DNA of 64,000 nt from Perognathus longimembris pacificus (GCF_023159225.1 NC_063171.1:3453501-3517500), one strand, 5' to 3'. Counted from the stretch's first letter, positions 1 through 12,849 are shown. The notes: generated from the sequence alone by a model not told the origin. A program made the numbers and translations.

Positions 1-195
1 TATGGAATGGAAGGCAGCCCTAATGTTATCAAAACAAAGTTGCAGTCCTCTTTTTTTGTTGTTGTGATAAGAAAAGTTTAAATTCCATCTATGCTGAGAA
101 AACATCTACTTGTACCTCAATCAATACAGATACTTTAAAAAAATGACTGATTGCTAAGATTTGATTGTTACTATAAAAATACTATGAAGCATAAA
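1..195. other. Unique AT-rich sequence, no gene seen
   Basis: This is the left flank of the full-length L1. I see no open reading frame, SINE boxes or LTR ends in it. Confidence 0.5.
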
Positions 196-213
196 CAAAA
201 TGTTGATTTTTTT
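196..213. repeat. Target-site duplication, left copy (L1-1)
   Basis: The 18 bases here, starting caaaatgttga and running into T's, recur at 7742-7760 with one extra T. The two copies bracket the minus-strand L1, so they mark its insertion site. The T run merges with the L1 poly-A tail read from the other strand. Confidence 0.85.
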
Positions 214-726
214 CTTCAAATTTTTATTATCAAACTGATGTACAGAGAGGTTACAGTTTCATATATTAGGCATTGAATACAATACTTGTACGGTTTGTTA
301 CCTCATCCCTGGTACCCCCCCCACCCTCCTCCCTCTTTCCCTCCCCCCCCATGAGGTGTTCAGTTCACTTACACCAAACAGTTTTGCAAGTATTGTTTTG
401 TAGTTGTTTTTCTTTTTTTGCCCTGTGTCTCTCAATTTTGGTATTCCCTTTCAATTTCCTACTTCCAATACCAGTATACATGGTTTCCAATATACTCAGA
501 TAAGATTACAGAGATAGTGTAGGTACAACCACGGGAAGGTGATACAAGAACATCATCAATAATAGATGCTACAGATACACATGGGACGTTGAAAGTAGTT
601 ACAACTGTGATATAACAATCGTTTCCATAACATGGAGTTCATTTCACTTAGCATCATCTTATGTGATCATAAGGGTATAGCTATTGGGCTCTTGTGATCC
701 TCTATTGTGACTTGCCTATACCTGTA

Positions 727-3700
727 CTAATTATATCCAATAAGGGAGACCATAGAGTCCATGTTTCTTTGGGTCTGGCTCACTTCACTTAGTATAATTT
801 TTTCCAAGTCCTTCCATTTCCTTACAAATGGGGCAATGTCATTCTTTCTGATAGAGGCATAAAATTTGTGTATATGTACCACATTTTCCTGATCCATTTG
901 TCTACTGAGGGGCATCTGGGTTTGTTCCAGATTCTAGCTATAACAAATTGTGCTGCGATGAACACTGTTGTGCTGGTGGCTTTACTGTGATTTTGTTTGT
1001 GTTCTTTTGGATAGATACCCAAAAGTGGGGCTGCTGGGTCATAGGGGAGTTCTATATTTAGCCTTCTGAGGAATCTCCATACTGCTTGCCAGAGTGGTCG
1101 AACCAGTTTACATTCCCACCAACAATGAAGAAGGGTTCCCTTTTGGCCACATCCCCTCCAACAGTTGTTATTGTTAGTTTTCTTGATATATGACATTCTT
1201 ACTGGGGTGAGATGAAATCTCAATGTTGTTTTGATTTGCATTTCTTTTATGGCCAGTGATGTAGAGCACTTTTTCATATGTCTCTTGGCCATTCTCATTT
1301 CCTCATCAGAGAAGTCTCTTTGTAAGTCTTTAGCCCACTTGATAAGGGGGCTATTGGTTCTTTGCGGTTTTGTTTTGAAGGAAGGTAATTTTTTTAGTTC
1401 TGCATATATTTTAGATATGAGGCCTTTGTCTGTAGAATGTCCGGTAAAGATCTTCTCCCAGTCTGTGGGCTTTCTGTTTATCTTGTGAGCTATGTCCTTT
1501 GCCGTGCAGAAGCTCTGCAGTTTGATGCAGTCCCATTTGTCCAACCTTTCTTTGATTTGTAGCCTTTCTGGGTCTTTGTTAAGGAAGTTCCGTCCTGCGC
1601 CAAGGAGCCCAAGTGTTTCTCCTACTTCTTTTAGTGTTTTCAGGGTGTTTGTTTTGATTTCGAGGTCTTTAATCCATTTGGAATTGATTTTGGTGCTGGG
1701 TGATATATAAGGATCTAGTTTTAGTTTGTTGCATGTGTTGAACCAGCTTTGCCAGCACCATTTATTAAAGAGGCTATCTTTCTTCCAAACTATTGTTTTA
1801 GCTCCTTTATCAAAGATTAAGTAGGCGTAGTTCTGTGGGTTCATTTCTGGGTCTTCAATTCTGTTCCATTGGTCTTCAGGTCTGTTACGGTGCCAATACC
1901 ACGCTGTTTTTATTACTATAGCTTTATAATACAGCCTGAAGTTGGGTGTTGTAATTCCTCCAGCACTGTTCTTTCTGCTTAGGATTGTTTTTGCTATTCT
2001 AGGTCTTTTATTGTTCCATATGAATTTCTGGATTGCTTCCTCTATTTCCTTAAAAAATGGTGTTGGGATATTAATGGGTATTGCATTGAATTTGTAGATA
2101 GCCTGTGGCAATATTGCCATTTTGATTATATTAATCCTCCCAATCCAGGAGCATGGGAGGTTTTTCCATTTCCTTTGTTCTGACTTAATTTCATTTTTCA
2201 AGCTTTTAAAGTTCTCATCAAAGAGGTCTTTCACTTCTTTGGTTAAAGTTATTCCTAGGTATTTTATGTTTTTGGGGGCTATTGCAAAAGAAGTTGCTTA
2301 CCTGATTTCAGCCTCGGTCTTCAGGTCCTTAGCATAGAGAAAGGCCATTGATTTTTGAGAGTTTATTTTATATCCTGCAACTTTGCCAAAGTTTTGGATC
2401 AGCTCTAGTAGCTTGGGGGGTAGAGTCTATGGGATTCTTTAGGTATAGGACCATGTCATCTGCAAAGAGAGAAAGTTTAACTTCATCTTTCCCTATTTGG
2501 ATCCCCTTTATATTTTCTTCTTGCCTAATTGCTCTGGCTAGGAATTCTAGTACTATGTTGAAGAGCAGGGGAGTGGACATTCCTGCCATGTTCCTGATGT
2601 TAAAGGGAATGGCTTTAGTTTTTCACCATTTAGAGTTATACTTGCTGTTGGTTTGTCATAAACTGCCTTGATTATATTCAGGAATGTTCCCTGGAATCCC
2701 AATTTTTCCAGGGCTTTTAGCATAAATGGGTACTGGATTTTGTCAAACGCTTTTTCCGCATCTAGAGATAAAACCATGTAGTTCTTTACCTTGCTCCAGT
2801 TGATGTGGTGGATTACATTAATTGACTTGCGTATATTAAACCAACTTTGCATCTCTGGGATGAATCCAGTTTGATCGTGGTGTATGATTCTTTTGATGAC
2901 CTGTTGAAGTCGATTGGCAAGAATTTTGTTGAGAATTTTTGTGTCTATGTTAATCAGGGAAATTGGTCTATAGTCTTCTTTCCGAGATGCCTCCCTGCCT
3001 GGGTTTGGGATGAGGGTTATGCTGGCTTCATAGAATGTGTCTGGTAGTGAACGTTCTCTTTCAATTTCATTGAAGAGTTTGAGAAATATTGGTGTAAGTT
3101 CTGTTTTGAAGACTTGTTTTGTAGAATTCTGCAGTGAATCCATCTGGACCTGGGCTTTTCTTGGATGGGAGATCATTTATTGCCTTTTCTATTTCAATAC
3201 TGGATATGGGTCTGTTTAGAGGGTTTAAATCTTCATGGTTGAGTTTGGGAATATGAATTTTTTCTAGGAAATCATCCATTTCTTCCAAGTTCTCGAATTT
3301 GTTGGCATAAAGGTTTGCAAAATTGTCCCTTATTATTTTCTGAATTTCGGTTATTTCTGTGGTGATATTACCTGTTTCATCTCTTATCCTGTTTATTTGA
3401 TTGTGCTGCCTTCGTTTTTTGGTTAGGTTTGCCAAGGGTCTGTCGATCTTGTTGATTTTTTTCAAAGAACCAACTCTTTCTTTTGTTGATTCTTTAGATG
3501 GTTTTTTTTTTTGTCTCTAATTAATTTAATTCTGATTTGATTTTAATTATTTGCTTCTGTCTATTGACTTGGGGTTTGGCTTGTTGTTCTCTCTCAAGGA
3601 AATTAAGGTGCTTCCTTAAATTATTGAGTTGCTGTTTCTCGAGTTTGTTGGTGTATGCGCTCAGAGATATAAATTTTCCTCTGAGTACTGCCTTTGCTGT

Positions 3701-4573
3701 GTCCCAAAGGAGCTGGTACTTTGTGTCCTCATCTTGGTTGAATTCCATAAACAATTGAATTTCCGTTTTAATTTCTTTGATGACCCACTGATGGTTCAGC
3801 AGTGTGTTGTTTAGTCTCCATGAATTGTAGGATTTTCTGTGGTGGCTGTTTGAGTTGAGCTCTAATTTTATTCCATTGTGGTCTGAGAGAATGCAGAGAA
3901 TGTTTTTGATACTTCTGAATTTGTACAGATTTTCTTTGTGCCCTCAGATGTGATCTATTTTGGAGAATGTTCCATGTGCTGCAGAGAAGAATGTGTATTC
4001 TGTTGTTGCTGGGTGGAATATTCTGTAGATGTCGGTTAAGTCTAGTTGGTCTATGCGATTGTTTAGTTCTGTGGTTTCTTTGTTCAGTTTTTGGCAGGTT
4101 GATCTGTCCAGAGGTGATAGTGGAGTGTTAAAGTCCCCTACTATCAATGTGTTTGTGTCTATGAGTGTTTGTAGAGTCAGTAATGTTTGTTTGATGAAGT
4201 TGGGTGCTCCTGCATTTGGTGTGTAGATATTTAGAATGGTTATATCTTCCTGTAGGAGAGATCCCTTTACTCGTATGTACTAACCTTGTTTGTCTCTTCT
4301 TACCTTTTTTAATTTGAAGTCAATTTTGTCTGATACTAGGATTGCAACTCCAGCCTGCTTATGGGGGCCATTTGCTTGATAGATTTGATTCCAGCCTTTC
4401 ACTTTTAGAAGATGTTTGCTTTTGCTGGATAGATGTGTCTCTTGGAGGCAGCAGAAATATGGATCTTGGTTTTTGATCCAACTTATGAGCCTATGTCGTT
4501 TGATTGGAGAATTAAGTCCATTAATGTTGAGCGTTAGGATTGAGAGATGATCGTTTGTTCCTTTCATTGTCAC
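727..4573 (-). pseudogene. L1-1 ORF2 (endonuclease / reverse transcriptase), broken
   Basis: ORF2 of L1 supplies the target-nicking endonuclease and the reverse transcriptase used in target-primed reverse transcription. The N-terminal endonuclease begins near 4573 with the LNINGLN strand and the QETHL motif bearing the catalytic Glu. The polymerase signature FADD lies at about 2455-2466. A Cys/His knuckle ([14 protein letters not shown]) lies at about 1110-1160, and the C-terminus ends MVSLIGYN at 727. The span of about 1280 codons is normal for the family. The frame is interrupted at several places: near 4150-4280, 3750-3940, 3470-3520, 3070-3180, 2550-2590, 2234-2370 and 820-915. A 470-codon C-terminal stretch (822-2234) is still open. 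Confidence 0.9.
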
Positions 4574-4630
4574 TGTCTTGTTAAAAGCTGTGTCTTCCCA
4601 TTTCTTGATTTGATGTTTACTATTTAGGGT

Positions 4631-5746
4631 TCATTTCTCTGTCTGTTTGGGATCTTGATTATTTTCCCTGTATAGTACATCTTTAAGGATTTTTTGCAAA
4701 GCTGGTTTGGTGGAGATATATTGTTTCAGTTTTTCCTTATTATGGAAGACTTTTATTTGACCTTCGGCTATGAATGAGAGTTTAGCTGGGTACAGTATTC
4801 TTGGTTGATAGTTATTTTTATTTAGGGTTTGGTATACCTCATTCCAGGCTCTCCTCGCTTTCATGGTCTCTGCTGAGAAATCTGGGATAATTCTGATTGC
4901 TTTTCCTTTATATGTGATTGTTTTCTTCTCTCTAACAGCTTTAAGGATTCTTTCCTTGTACTCTACTGATCCTGTTTTGATCACTATGTTTCGGTGGGAT
5001 GTCTTATTCTGGTCTGGTCGGTTTGGGCTTCTAAATGCTTCTTGTATCTGTATAGGCCTTTCCTTCTGGATATTTGGGAAGTTCTCAGCTAATATTCTGT
5101 TAAATAGGTTGCCTAACCCATTAACTTCTTTCTCCAAGTTTTCCTCAATACCTATTATTCTTAAATTGGGCTTCCTGATCGTGTCTTGAATCTCCTGTAG
5201 CAATCTGTTTTCTTGATTGGACTGGATTTGTAATGATTTTTGATCTTTCTCCATAGATTCTAGGGAATCTTCAGCTCCTGAGATTTGATCCTCTGCTTCA
5301 GTTAGTCAGGACTGTAGGCTAGCTACTTGATTTCAAATCTTTTCCTTCTGACTAGTCTTTCCTGATAATTTCCATGTCATTTCTTAGGTCCTGTATGGAC
5401 TTCTTTACTTCATTGACTTCATTAATTTGTTTTTGAGTGTTGTCTCTCAAATCTTTAAGTTGGGTAGCTATCTATTCATTTGACTCTTGAAGTTCATTTA
5501 TCTTTCTATTTGTGGATGCCATGAAATTCTCCATTAATTTTTGCTTTGCCTCCTCACGCTTTAGAATAATTGACTGAAGAGATTCAAACTTTTCACTTAT
5601 CATGTTTATCAGTAGACTTTGTAGAGCATTTTGGGGGTTCTCTTCTATGTCTTTGATTGACTGCTCTGCTTCCTGCTTGTTTTGAGTGGGGGATAAGACT
5701 TCATTGTTTGCCATCTTTCTTGTGTTCCTTCTGCCCATTTGGATTG
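4631..5746 (-). pseudogene. L1-1 ORF1 (RNA-binding chaperone), broken
   Basis: ORF1p coats L1 RNA as a trimer. The start at 5746 (MGRRNTRKM) is chosen because the same motif starts ORF1 in the plus-strand L1 at 24855. A coiled-coil-type N-terminal half is followed by the RRM-like segment (RKPNLRIIGIEENLEKEVNG) and a C-terminal domain containing SAETMKARRAWNEVYQTLN. A stop at about 5472 and further breaks up to 5254 separate the two open pieces, so no full protein can be made. Confidence 0.88.
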
Positions 5747-5777
5747 GGAATGCCAAACTACCAGTACCTGTGAGCAC

Positions 5778-7741
5778 CGTTTAAGACCCAAAGGAGACCT
5801 TACCAAGCACTATTGTGTAAATGTTGGAAGTTCACAATTAAATACACATACCTTTTATACCTGTGTAAAAAATTAGATTTGGTGTTCCTAAAGAATACAA
5901 TTTCAATATAACAACTAATCCTGCGCCCTGTATTCAGTAGTTACTTATTTACTGTTACTACCCTATGAGCAATTCTTGTTCTTATATTAAGTTCCTTTTG
6001 TACTGGCTTTCTCTATGAACCCCTTTGTTTCACTCGAATTAAGTGGGGATACCCTTTATCCAATAACAAGGAGTCAATGGGATCTGGAGGACCTAGTAGT
6101 AAATCAGGAGGGTAAGTTAGAGGTATTAAAGAAACTAGAGTAAAATGTCTGGGGGGGGGGGGTGATGGTTTAGGTTTAGTTTCAATGATGTGGAAATGTG
6201 AAGGAGAGTAGAATCAGTAGAGACAACAAGGTTAAAATGATAGTGGAGAGTTAGCAGTAAAGAGTGGAGATGTTATTCATGGGAACGTAATTTTTGAAGA
6301 AGGAGAGTACATATAGAAAAAAAATGAGAGAATACTGGAAGACAGATGCACCTAACCGAGGAAATTTATTTTAAAAAAATAAAATAAAATAAAAAGGAAA
6401 AACAAAAAAAAAACCAACAAAAGAAAAAAAGAAAAAAAAAGATCAACAACAACAACAAAACAAAACAAAAAAAAAAAATGATGGAACCAACAGTTGAAAA
6501 TGGGAAAGAAAAACCAATGATGTTTCAGAAATGCAAATATAAGAAAAAAAATAAAAATAAAAATGAAAGCTTAAAAAACTTTTGAGACAAAACAAACAAA
6601 AAAAAAAAAGAAAAGAAAAAGTCTTCCTTGTTTGTATGGGCTTTCTACAGTCTCTGCTTTCCTTGCGATGGTCTGCAGTCTATTCTGCCACTTGGCTGGT
6701 TTGGCATGCCTTCAGTTTGCAGGGGTGGATCTGTTCTGACCCTCCTCCCCTGTTGGTGCAATCCTGGGTCTCTGTGGTTCCCACAGCTTGCAGGTAAGAC
6801 TTGTGTGTGGCTCTGTAGGTGGCTCCTCCTGTCTGCTGTGGGGCCGCTGCCTTTAACGCCTGGCTTTGAATAGGCTGCGGACTCAGCAGGGTGGGGTGCC
6901 TCTAGCCTGGTTTACTGAGCTGAGAGTCACTTGCCTTGGGGAGTTTCCTCCCTCCTGGGCGGGGTGGCCTTCTGGGCAGAGCTGGGTATGGAATTCAGCT
7001 CTGTTTCGGGCTGGGAATTGGGCTTCTAAACGGGACCATTTATCTGTCTCGGGAAGTTTGTTCTCCCGTGTGGCTGTTCCGTGCCGCTGATAGCTGCTCG
7101 CCGCTTTCGCTTTTTAATTTAGGAATTCCGGCGGGCAGGGTGGGCACCTCTAGCCAAGCCGAGGCCCAGGACACACCTGCCACCTGGGCAGGGGGCGTTC
7201 TCCTGGGTGGAGCTGGCTCTCACTAATTGGTCCCTCTTGCTCTTCTCAAAGATGGCCGCTTTGTCCTTGCTTTCCCCCGGTGGGTTTTAGCTCCAGTCTG
7301 GTCTGCCCCTTTGCCAGTGTCAAAGATGGCACTTTGTTCTCATGGTTGGGGGAGGAGCTGCTCTTTGGGCGCGAGTGAGACTGTCTTTCGTGGGAGTACT
7401 CACGCTGTCTCTGCGATTTCAGGCCGTTCATGCTCAGCCTGCAATCTGTAAGTTCACTGCTGTCTGGAGAATTTCTCCCTGGTCTCCGCTGAGCTGCGCT
7501 GGGTGCACAGCACGGTGCTGGCACTGGCACTGGCGTGGCGTTGGGACTCCGCCCGGGCTCAAATCTGTGTTTTCAGACCAGCTAAGTTGATTTTTCCTTC
7601 CTGGCCTGAATCCCTGTACTGTTCGAACTTATTTGAGCTGTCTATCTAGCGGTAAAAGTTTCTCTGGGGTGGGAAAACTGCGCTGTTGGAGGGAGCTCAG
7701 CTAGGGTGCTGTTACTTCTCCACCATCTTCTCTGGGCCTCT
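5778..7741 (-). promoter_or_regulatory. L1-1 5' UTR / internal promoter region
   Basis: The region is non-coding. Its distal part (about 6620-7741) is GC-rich and its proximal part (about 6360-6620) is a long A-rich stretch on the plus strand, meaning T-rich in L1 sense. A run of 12 or more G's lies near 6150. L1 5' UTRs carry an RNA polymerase II promoter, but specific sites cannot be proven here. The open frames seen at 6580-7590 are chance frames in GC-rich DNA. Confidence 0.7.
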
Positions 7742-7760
7742 CAAAATGTTGATTTTTTTT
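7742..7760. repeat. Target-site duplication, right copy (L1-1)
   Basis: This matches 196-213 (caaaatgttga plus T run) and defines the 5' end of L1-1. Confidence 0.85.
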
Positions 7761-7860
7761 CCAAATGGAATATAGATAAGCATTAACTTCTGACAAACAG
7801 GGAAAAATAACTGATGAAATTGAGATAGGAGTAAAATATCCAGCTCTCTCTTTCTTCCCT

Positions 7861-7970
7861 TCCTTTCTCTTCCTTCTTTGTTTGGTTGTTTCTTTCTTTC
7901 TGTCCTTCCTTCCTTCCTTCCTTCCTTCCTTCCTTCCTTCCTTCTTTCCTTCCTCCCTTTCTTTCCCCTC
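7861..7970. repeat. (TTCC)n-rich microsatellite
   Basis: The core is about 13 perfect TTCC units (about 7902-7950) in a pyrimidine-rich stretch. It makes artificial Lys/Arg/Glu-rich frames on the opposite strand that are not genes. Confidence 0.9.
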
Positions 7971-8023
7971 CTCAAAATTAACGACACACTTCATTTTGGC
8001 CTTAGATGGGTCCACAAGTAGTT

Positions 8024-8225
8024 GTTTTTTCTGCCAGGAAGTTCTGGGGCTTGAACTCAGGGCCTGGGCACTGTCCCTGAGCTTTTTTTGCTCAAAGCTA
8101 GCACTCTACCACTTGAGCCATTGCACCACTTCTGGCCTTTTCTGTTTATGTGGTACTAAGGAATCAAACCCGGGGCTTCATGCATACTAGGCAAATACTT
8201 TACCACTAAATCACATTTCCAGCCC
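8024..8225 (-). mobile_element. Dimeric ID-type SINE, minus strand
   Basis: Read on the minus strand this is the two-monomer tRNA-derived SINE found many times in the window. The left monomer has a TGG-rich A box and a B box (ggttcgattcc-like, here diverged), and the right monomer has the tggctcaagtgg A-box-like motif. Near-matching flanks (tccacaagtagtt at 8011-8023, ccacaaatagttt at 8225-8237) are a probable TSD. It is more diverged than the copies at 42 kb. Confidence 0.8.
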
Positions 8226-8756
8226 CACAAATAGTTTTTAAAAAAAAAATTAATTTAGTTACCCAGGCAAGTCAAATCATGCCCTTGAAATAAAATGTTA
8301 ATTCAGTACATCACCCCAACTCTTGGGACAATGATTTGCCCCATATGGGCTGGTCCAGATCAAAAATAGGAATATACTGGCACTAAAGTATTCTGTGGTA
8401 TCAAATATGCTGAGGGCTTAACTAAACTTCTAAAATAAATAAATGTGTCTCCATACCACTCTTCTTAGCCAAAGAAAATGTTCAGAGGTATGCTGCTTAT
8501 GTTCCTAAATTTGAGTTTTGTTTTTTTTTAAGCTTTTGCCATTAGAGTAACTTAGAGGGAGAAAGCCCTTGATGTGATGGGCATACTAAGAATCTTTGCA
8601 CACCAGGCAATTTGTACAGATGGGTTTGTTCACTGGAAAGATCAATGCAGGAAGGGGAAAGGAGTCTTCCACCCACTGATAGCCTGGCCACCAGTGACAG
8701 TTACATAAGCAAGCCTATGACTCCTATGAAATGTCTATCAAAACTCCCAAAGGAGA
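8226..8756. other. Intergenic sequence, nothing recognised
   Basis: The stretch is AT-rich without a convincing open frame, SINE box or LTR end. Confidence 0.4.
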
Positions 8757-8962
8757 GGTTGGGAATGTGGCTTAGCGGCAGAGTGCCTGCCTACAAAGCC
8801 CTGGGTTCAGCTCCTCAGCACCACATAAACAGAAAAATCTGGAAATGGCTCTGTGGCCCAAGAGGTAGAGTGCTAGCCTTGAGCAAAAAGAAGCCAGGGA
8901 CAGTGCTCAGGCCCTAAGTCAAAGCCCCAAGACTGGCAAAAATAAATAAATAAATAAATAAA
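8757..8962 (+). mobile_element. Dimeric ID-type SINE, plus strand
   Basis: The left monomer starts ggttgggaatgtggctta and contains an A box near 8767-8787 and a B-box-like gttcagctcc. The right monomer contains gtagagtgctagccttgagc. The tail is (AAAT)n at 8941-8962. Flanking aactcccaaaggagag and aaattccaaaaggatgagag look like a decayed TSD. It is a non-autonomous element that would depend on L1 machinery. Confidence 0.85.
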
Positions 8963-10099
8963 ATTCCAAAAGGATGAGAGTTGGGTGCTTCCAGATAGCT
9001 GCACACATGTAGGTTCCTGGAAGGTAGTGACAATGAAGGGTGGTTAAGTCCCACTTCCCTCCATACTTCTCCCTGTGCATCTTTACTGTGCATCTTTCCA
9101 TCTGTACCCTTTGCTGTAGTCTTCATAATGAACCAGTACATCCTGTGTGGTTTTTGAGCCATTGGAGTCTCATCTACAGTGATTGGTTAGGAGGACAGGT
9201 AAAGCACACTGGGGTTCACAGGAGGGGCAGTCCCAAGATCTACCAGCCTGCAGGGGCTGTTCTGGCTCCAGGTAGAGATGCCAGAACTGAACTGGTGTCA
9301 CTGATCAGAACCTGCTGCTTTGTTGAGTGTATGGGGAAATTTTCCCACACCAGATTTCAGAGATGATTTGTGTTGAGACTAGCCAGTTGGGCTGGCTCTG
9401 CATCTCTGTATTTGCCACCTCCTTTCCACTTTGAGGGAAGTTTTTGCATCAGCTGAGCTCATCATCCATTATCACTCTCATCTTTATGTCCTTGGTTCAT
9501 TCCCTGGGTAAATCCAATCCTTCTGAATGCTTTAAGCACAAATTATTCTTTATTCAATGATTCCTAAATATAGACATTGTAGAACTGATACTTCTTTGTA
9601 GGGAGCTTCCAAGGAGAACTCAAACTCTATATGCTCAGATGGATACTTAGTGTCTGCATCCATCAGTGCCACCTATACTCATTTTACTCCACAAATTTTA
9701 CACCTTCAATTTTCTTGCTTATGTGCACTACATAGCTGCATGTGGGTGCCCCCACTATCATTAACTATAAAGATTGGGCAGTCTTACATGCTACTATAAA
9801 GAAATACTCATCACATAGCAGATGCTCATAATATTTGTTTAATTTGCTGAGTGCCTCACTAAATGAAAAATACAGCTGTGGTTCTCAGAACATCAACCAT
9901 GAAAGTGAAATGAAGTTGAGATTGCTTTTGTAGGTGACAGGCAGTCAGCTGAGTATGACCCTTTACTTGGCAGATGATGTCTAACAAGACACAACTTCCA
10001 AGATCAGGCCTCAGTTTTCCTGCAAATATCTGTGACTTCCATGAATATGAGGGCTTGGACGCTCATGATGATAACAACAGCAACAAAAAACCCAGGCTT
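8963..10099. other. Intergenic sequence, no gene seen
   Basis: I see no conserved protein frame, SINE or LTR. Short open frames here have no recognisable domains. Confidence 0.4.
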
Positions 10100-10315
10100 C
10101 CAGTGGGTAGAGTTGAAGAGACAAGTTTATAGCTCTGGACAGTGTAGTTGTAGTTAGCCAGGAGAGAGTTGGAAAGAAAGTCTTAAGCAGTGTTTGGATC
10201 AAAGAAATGGGAAAGATGAGTGGAATTGAGAAGGAAAGGTCTAGATAACCAATGTTTGAATGAAGATCATGAATGTTTTTCATCTGTAAAGAAACTACAA
10301 CATATGGATAGCCAA
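10100..10315. repeat. Possible old duplication block A1
   Basis: Parts of this stretch resemble 38915-39100 in the same order, for example the atagct...acagtgta and tagccaggag motifs and a run ending gaagatcatgaa then ttttcatc (10264-10284). The similarity is patchy and was judged by eye. The two stretches could be diverged copies of one ancestral segment. Confidence 0.4.
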
Positions 10316-10797
10316 TTATGCCAGCACCATTTGCTAAAGAGGCTGTCTTTTTTTCTGTGTGTTTTTTGGCTCCCTTATCAAATATTTGATGTCTTAGGTC
10401 TGTGGATTCATTTCTGGGTTCATTTCTTCCATTCTATTCCATTGGCCTGTTCTTGTGCCAGTACCAAGCTGTTTTTATTACTACAACTTTATAATCGAGT
10501 GTGAAGTTTGTTACTGACATTCCCCCAACATTGTTCTTCCTGCTAAGGATTGGTTTTACTACTTGGGGACTTTTATTATTCTGTATGAATTTTTGGATTG
10601 CTTTCTCTATATCACTGAAGAATGCTGTTGGGATTTTGATGGATATTGCATTGAATTTGTAGATAGCTTTGAACAGGATCGTCATTTTCACGATGTATCC
10701 TTCCAATCCAAGAACATGGTTTTTCCATTTCCTTGAATCTACTTTAATTTCTTTTTTAGGTTTTTAAAGTTTTCCTAATAGAAATCCTTCACCTCTT

Positions 10798-11927
10798 TTT
10801 TATTTATTTATTTTTTCTTATTTATTGTCAAAGTGATGTACAGAGAGGTTACAGTTTCATATGTCAGGCATTGGATACATTTCTTGTACTGTTTGTTACC
10901 TCCTCCCTCATTTCCCCCTCCCCCTCCCTCTTTCCTCTCCCCCCATGAGTAGTTCAGTTGGTTCACACCAAACACTTTTGCAAGTATTATTTTTGTAGTC
11001 GTTTGTCTTTTTATCCTGTGTCTCTCGATTTTGATATTTGCCTTCACTTTTCTAGTTCTAATACCAATATATACAGTTTCCATTGTACTCAGATAAGATA
11101 CAGTGATAATGCAGGTACAACCACAGGAAGGTGATACAAGAGTATCATCAACAATAGAAGCTACAGTTTCACATGGCATGTTGAAAGAAATTACAACAGT
11201 GATATATCACTCGTTTCCATAACATGGAGTTCATTTCACTTCTTATGCATTCATAGGGGCATAGCTATTGGGCTCTTGTGATCCTCTCCTGTGACTAGCC
11301 TAAACCTGTGCTAATTATTCCCAATAAGGGAGACCATAGAGTCCATGTTTCTTTGGGTCTGGCTCACTTCACTTAGTATAATTTTTTCCAAGTCCTTCCA
11401 TTTCCTTACAAATCGAGCAATGTCATTCTTTCTGATAGAGGCATAAAATTCCATTGTGTATATGTACCACATTTTCCTGATCCATTCGTCTACTGAGGAG
11501 CATCTGGGTTGATTCCATATTTTAGCAATGACAAGTTGTGCTGTGATGAACATTGTTGTGCTGGTGGCTTTAGTGTGTTCTTGTTTGTGGTCTTTTGGGT
11601 AGATGCCCAAAAGTGGGGCTGCTGGGACATAGGGGAACTCTATGTTTAGCCTTCTGAGGAATCTTCATTCCACTTTCCAGAGTAGCTGAACCAGTTTACA
11701 TTTCCACCAACAATGAAGTACGGTTCCCTTTTGGCCACATCCCCTCCAACATTTATTATTGTTAGTTTTCTTGATATAGGACATTCTTACTGGGGTGAGA
11801 TGGAATCTCAATGTTGTTTTGATTTGCATTTCTTTTATGGCCAGTGATTTAGAGCACTTTTTCATATGTCTCTTGGCCATTCTCATTTCCTCATCAGAGA
11901 AGTCTTTTTTTTAAGTCTTTTAGCCCA
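10798..11927 (-). mobile_element. 5'-truncated L1 3' end nested in L1-2
   Basis: This is a copy closely like the 3' part of L1-1: 3' UTR with G-rich tract (10905-10945, read as C/T here), the ORF2 C-terminus ending MVSLIGNN near 11311, and the Cys/His knuckle near 11710-11760. The bases tcacctctt occur at 10789-10797 and again at 11928-11936, giving a 9-base TSD inside the older L1. ORF2 is broken between 11610 and 11665. Confidence 0.88.
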
Positions 11928-12849
11928 TCACCTCTTAAGATAAGTTAATTCCTAGTTGTTGTTTTTTTATTTTGAGGTGATCAAAAATGGGTTTGCTTTC
12001 CTGATTTCAGTCCCACTCTTCTCATTGTTGGCATATAGAAATGCTACTGATTTTTTTGGGTTGATTTTATGACCTGCTAATTTGCCAAAATTTTCGATCA
12101 CCTCAAGTAACTTGGGGGAGGATTCTAGGATTCTCCAAACACAGAATCATATCATCTGTAAAAAGTGGTAGTTTTAGTTCTTTCCCTATTTCAATACCTT
12201 TTATGTTTTTCTCTTGCCTTTTTGCTCTTGCTAGGAATTCTAGTGCTATATTGAAGAGGAGTGGAAAAAGTGGACATCCTTGTCTAATTCCTGATTTTAG
12301 AAGAAATAGTTTTAGATTTTCACCATTAAGTGAAATGCTTGCTGTGGATTTGTCATAGATAGCCTTTATTATGTTGAGGAATGTTCCACGGATTCCTAGT
12401 TTCTCCAGAGGTTTTATCATAAAGAGTGTTGAATCTTGTCAAAAAGCCCTTTTCTGTATCTATTGAGACAATCACATGGTTCTTGTCCTTGCTTCTGTTG
12501 ATGTGATGTGTTACATTTATTGACTTACCTAAATTGAGCCAGCTTTGCATCCCTGGAATGAATCCTGTTTGATCACAGTGTATGAATTCTTTGGTTGTTG
12601 AATTTGATTGGCTAGAATTTTATTGAGAAATTTTGCATTGATGTTCCTCAAGAGATAGGTCTATAGTTCTTATTTTTTTATGAGTCCCTATCTGGTTTTG
12701 GGATGAGGGTTTTGCTGGCTACTCAGAATGAGTTTGGTAGTGGTTGTTCCCTTTTAAACTCATTGAAAAGATTGAGGAGTATTGGTGTGAGTTCTCCTTT
12801 GAAGGCCTTATTGAATTCAGCTGTAAATCCATTGAGTCTTGGATGGGAG

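Larger units (their letters stand above)
214..7741 (-). mobile_element. Full-length L1 LINE (L1-1), inactive
   Basis: The element is about 7.5 kb on the minus strand. Read 5' to 3' it has a GC-rich then purine/pyrimidine-rich 5' UTR (about 7741-5747), ORF1 (about 5746-4631), ORF2 (4573-727) and a 3' UTR with a G-rich polypurine tract (about 310-356 on this strand as C/T) and an AATAAA (223-228, reversed). An 18-base TSD flanks it on both sides. Its 5' edge carries the AAGATGG motif common at mammalian L1 starts (about 7720-7730). Both reading frames are broken by stops and frameshifts, so it cannot mobilise itself. Full length plus a clear TSD suggest a fairly recent insertion. Confidence 0.92.

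Noticed and set aside
822..2234. 470-codon open frame as a host gene
   Set aside because: It is the ORF2 C-terminal part of a full-length L1 (Cys/His knuckle, L1 ends and TSD present).
7701..8015. Lys/Arg/Glu-rich frames on the minus strand
   Set aside because: They are translations of the (TTCC)n microsatellite.
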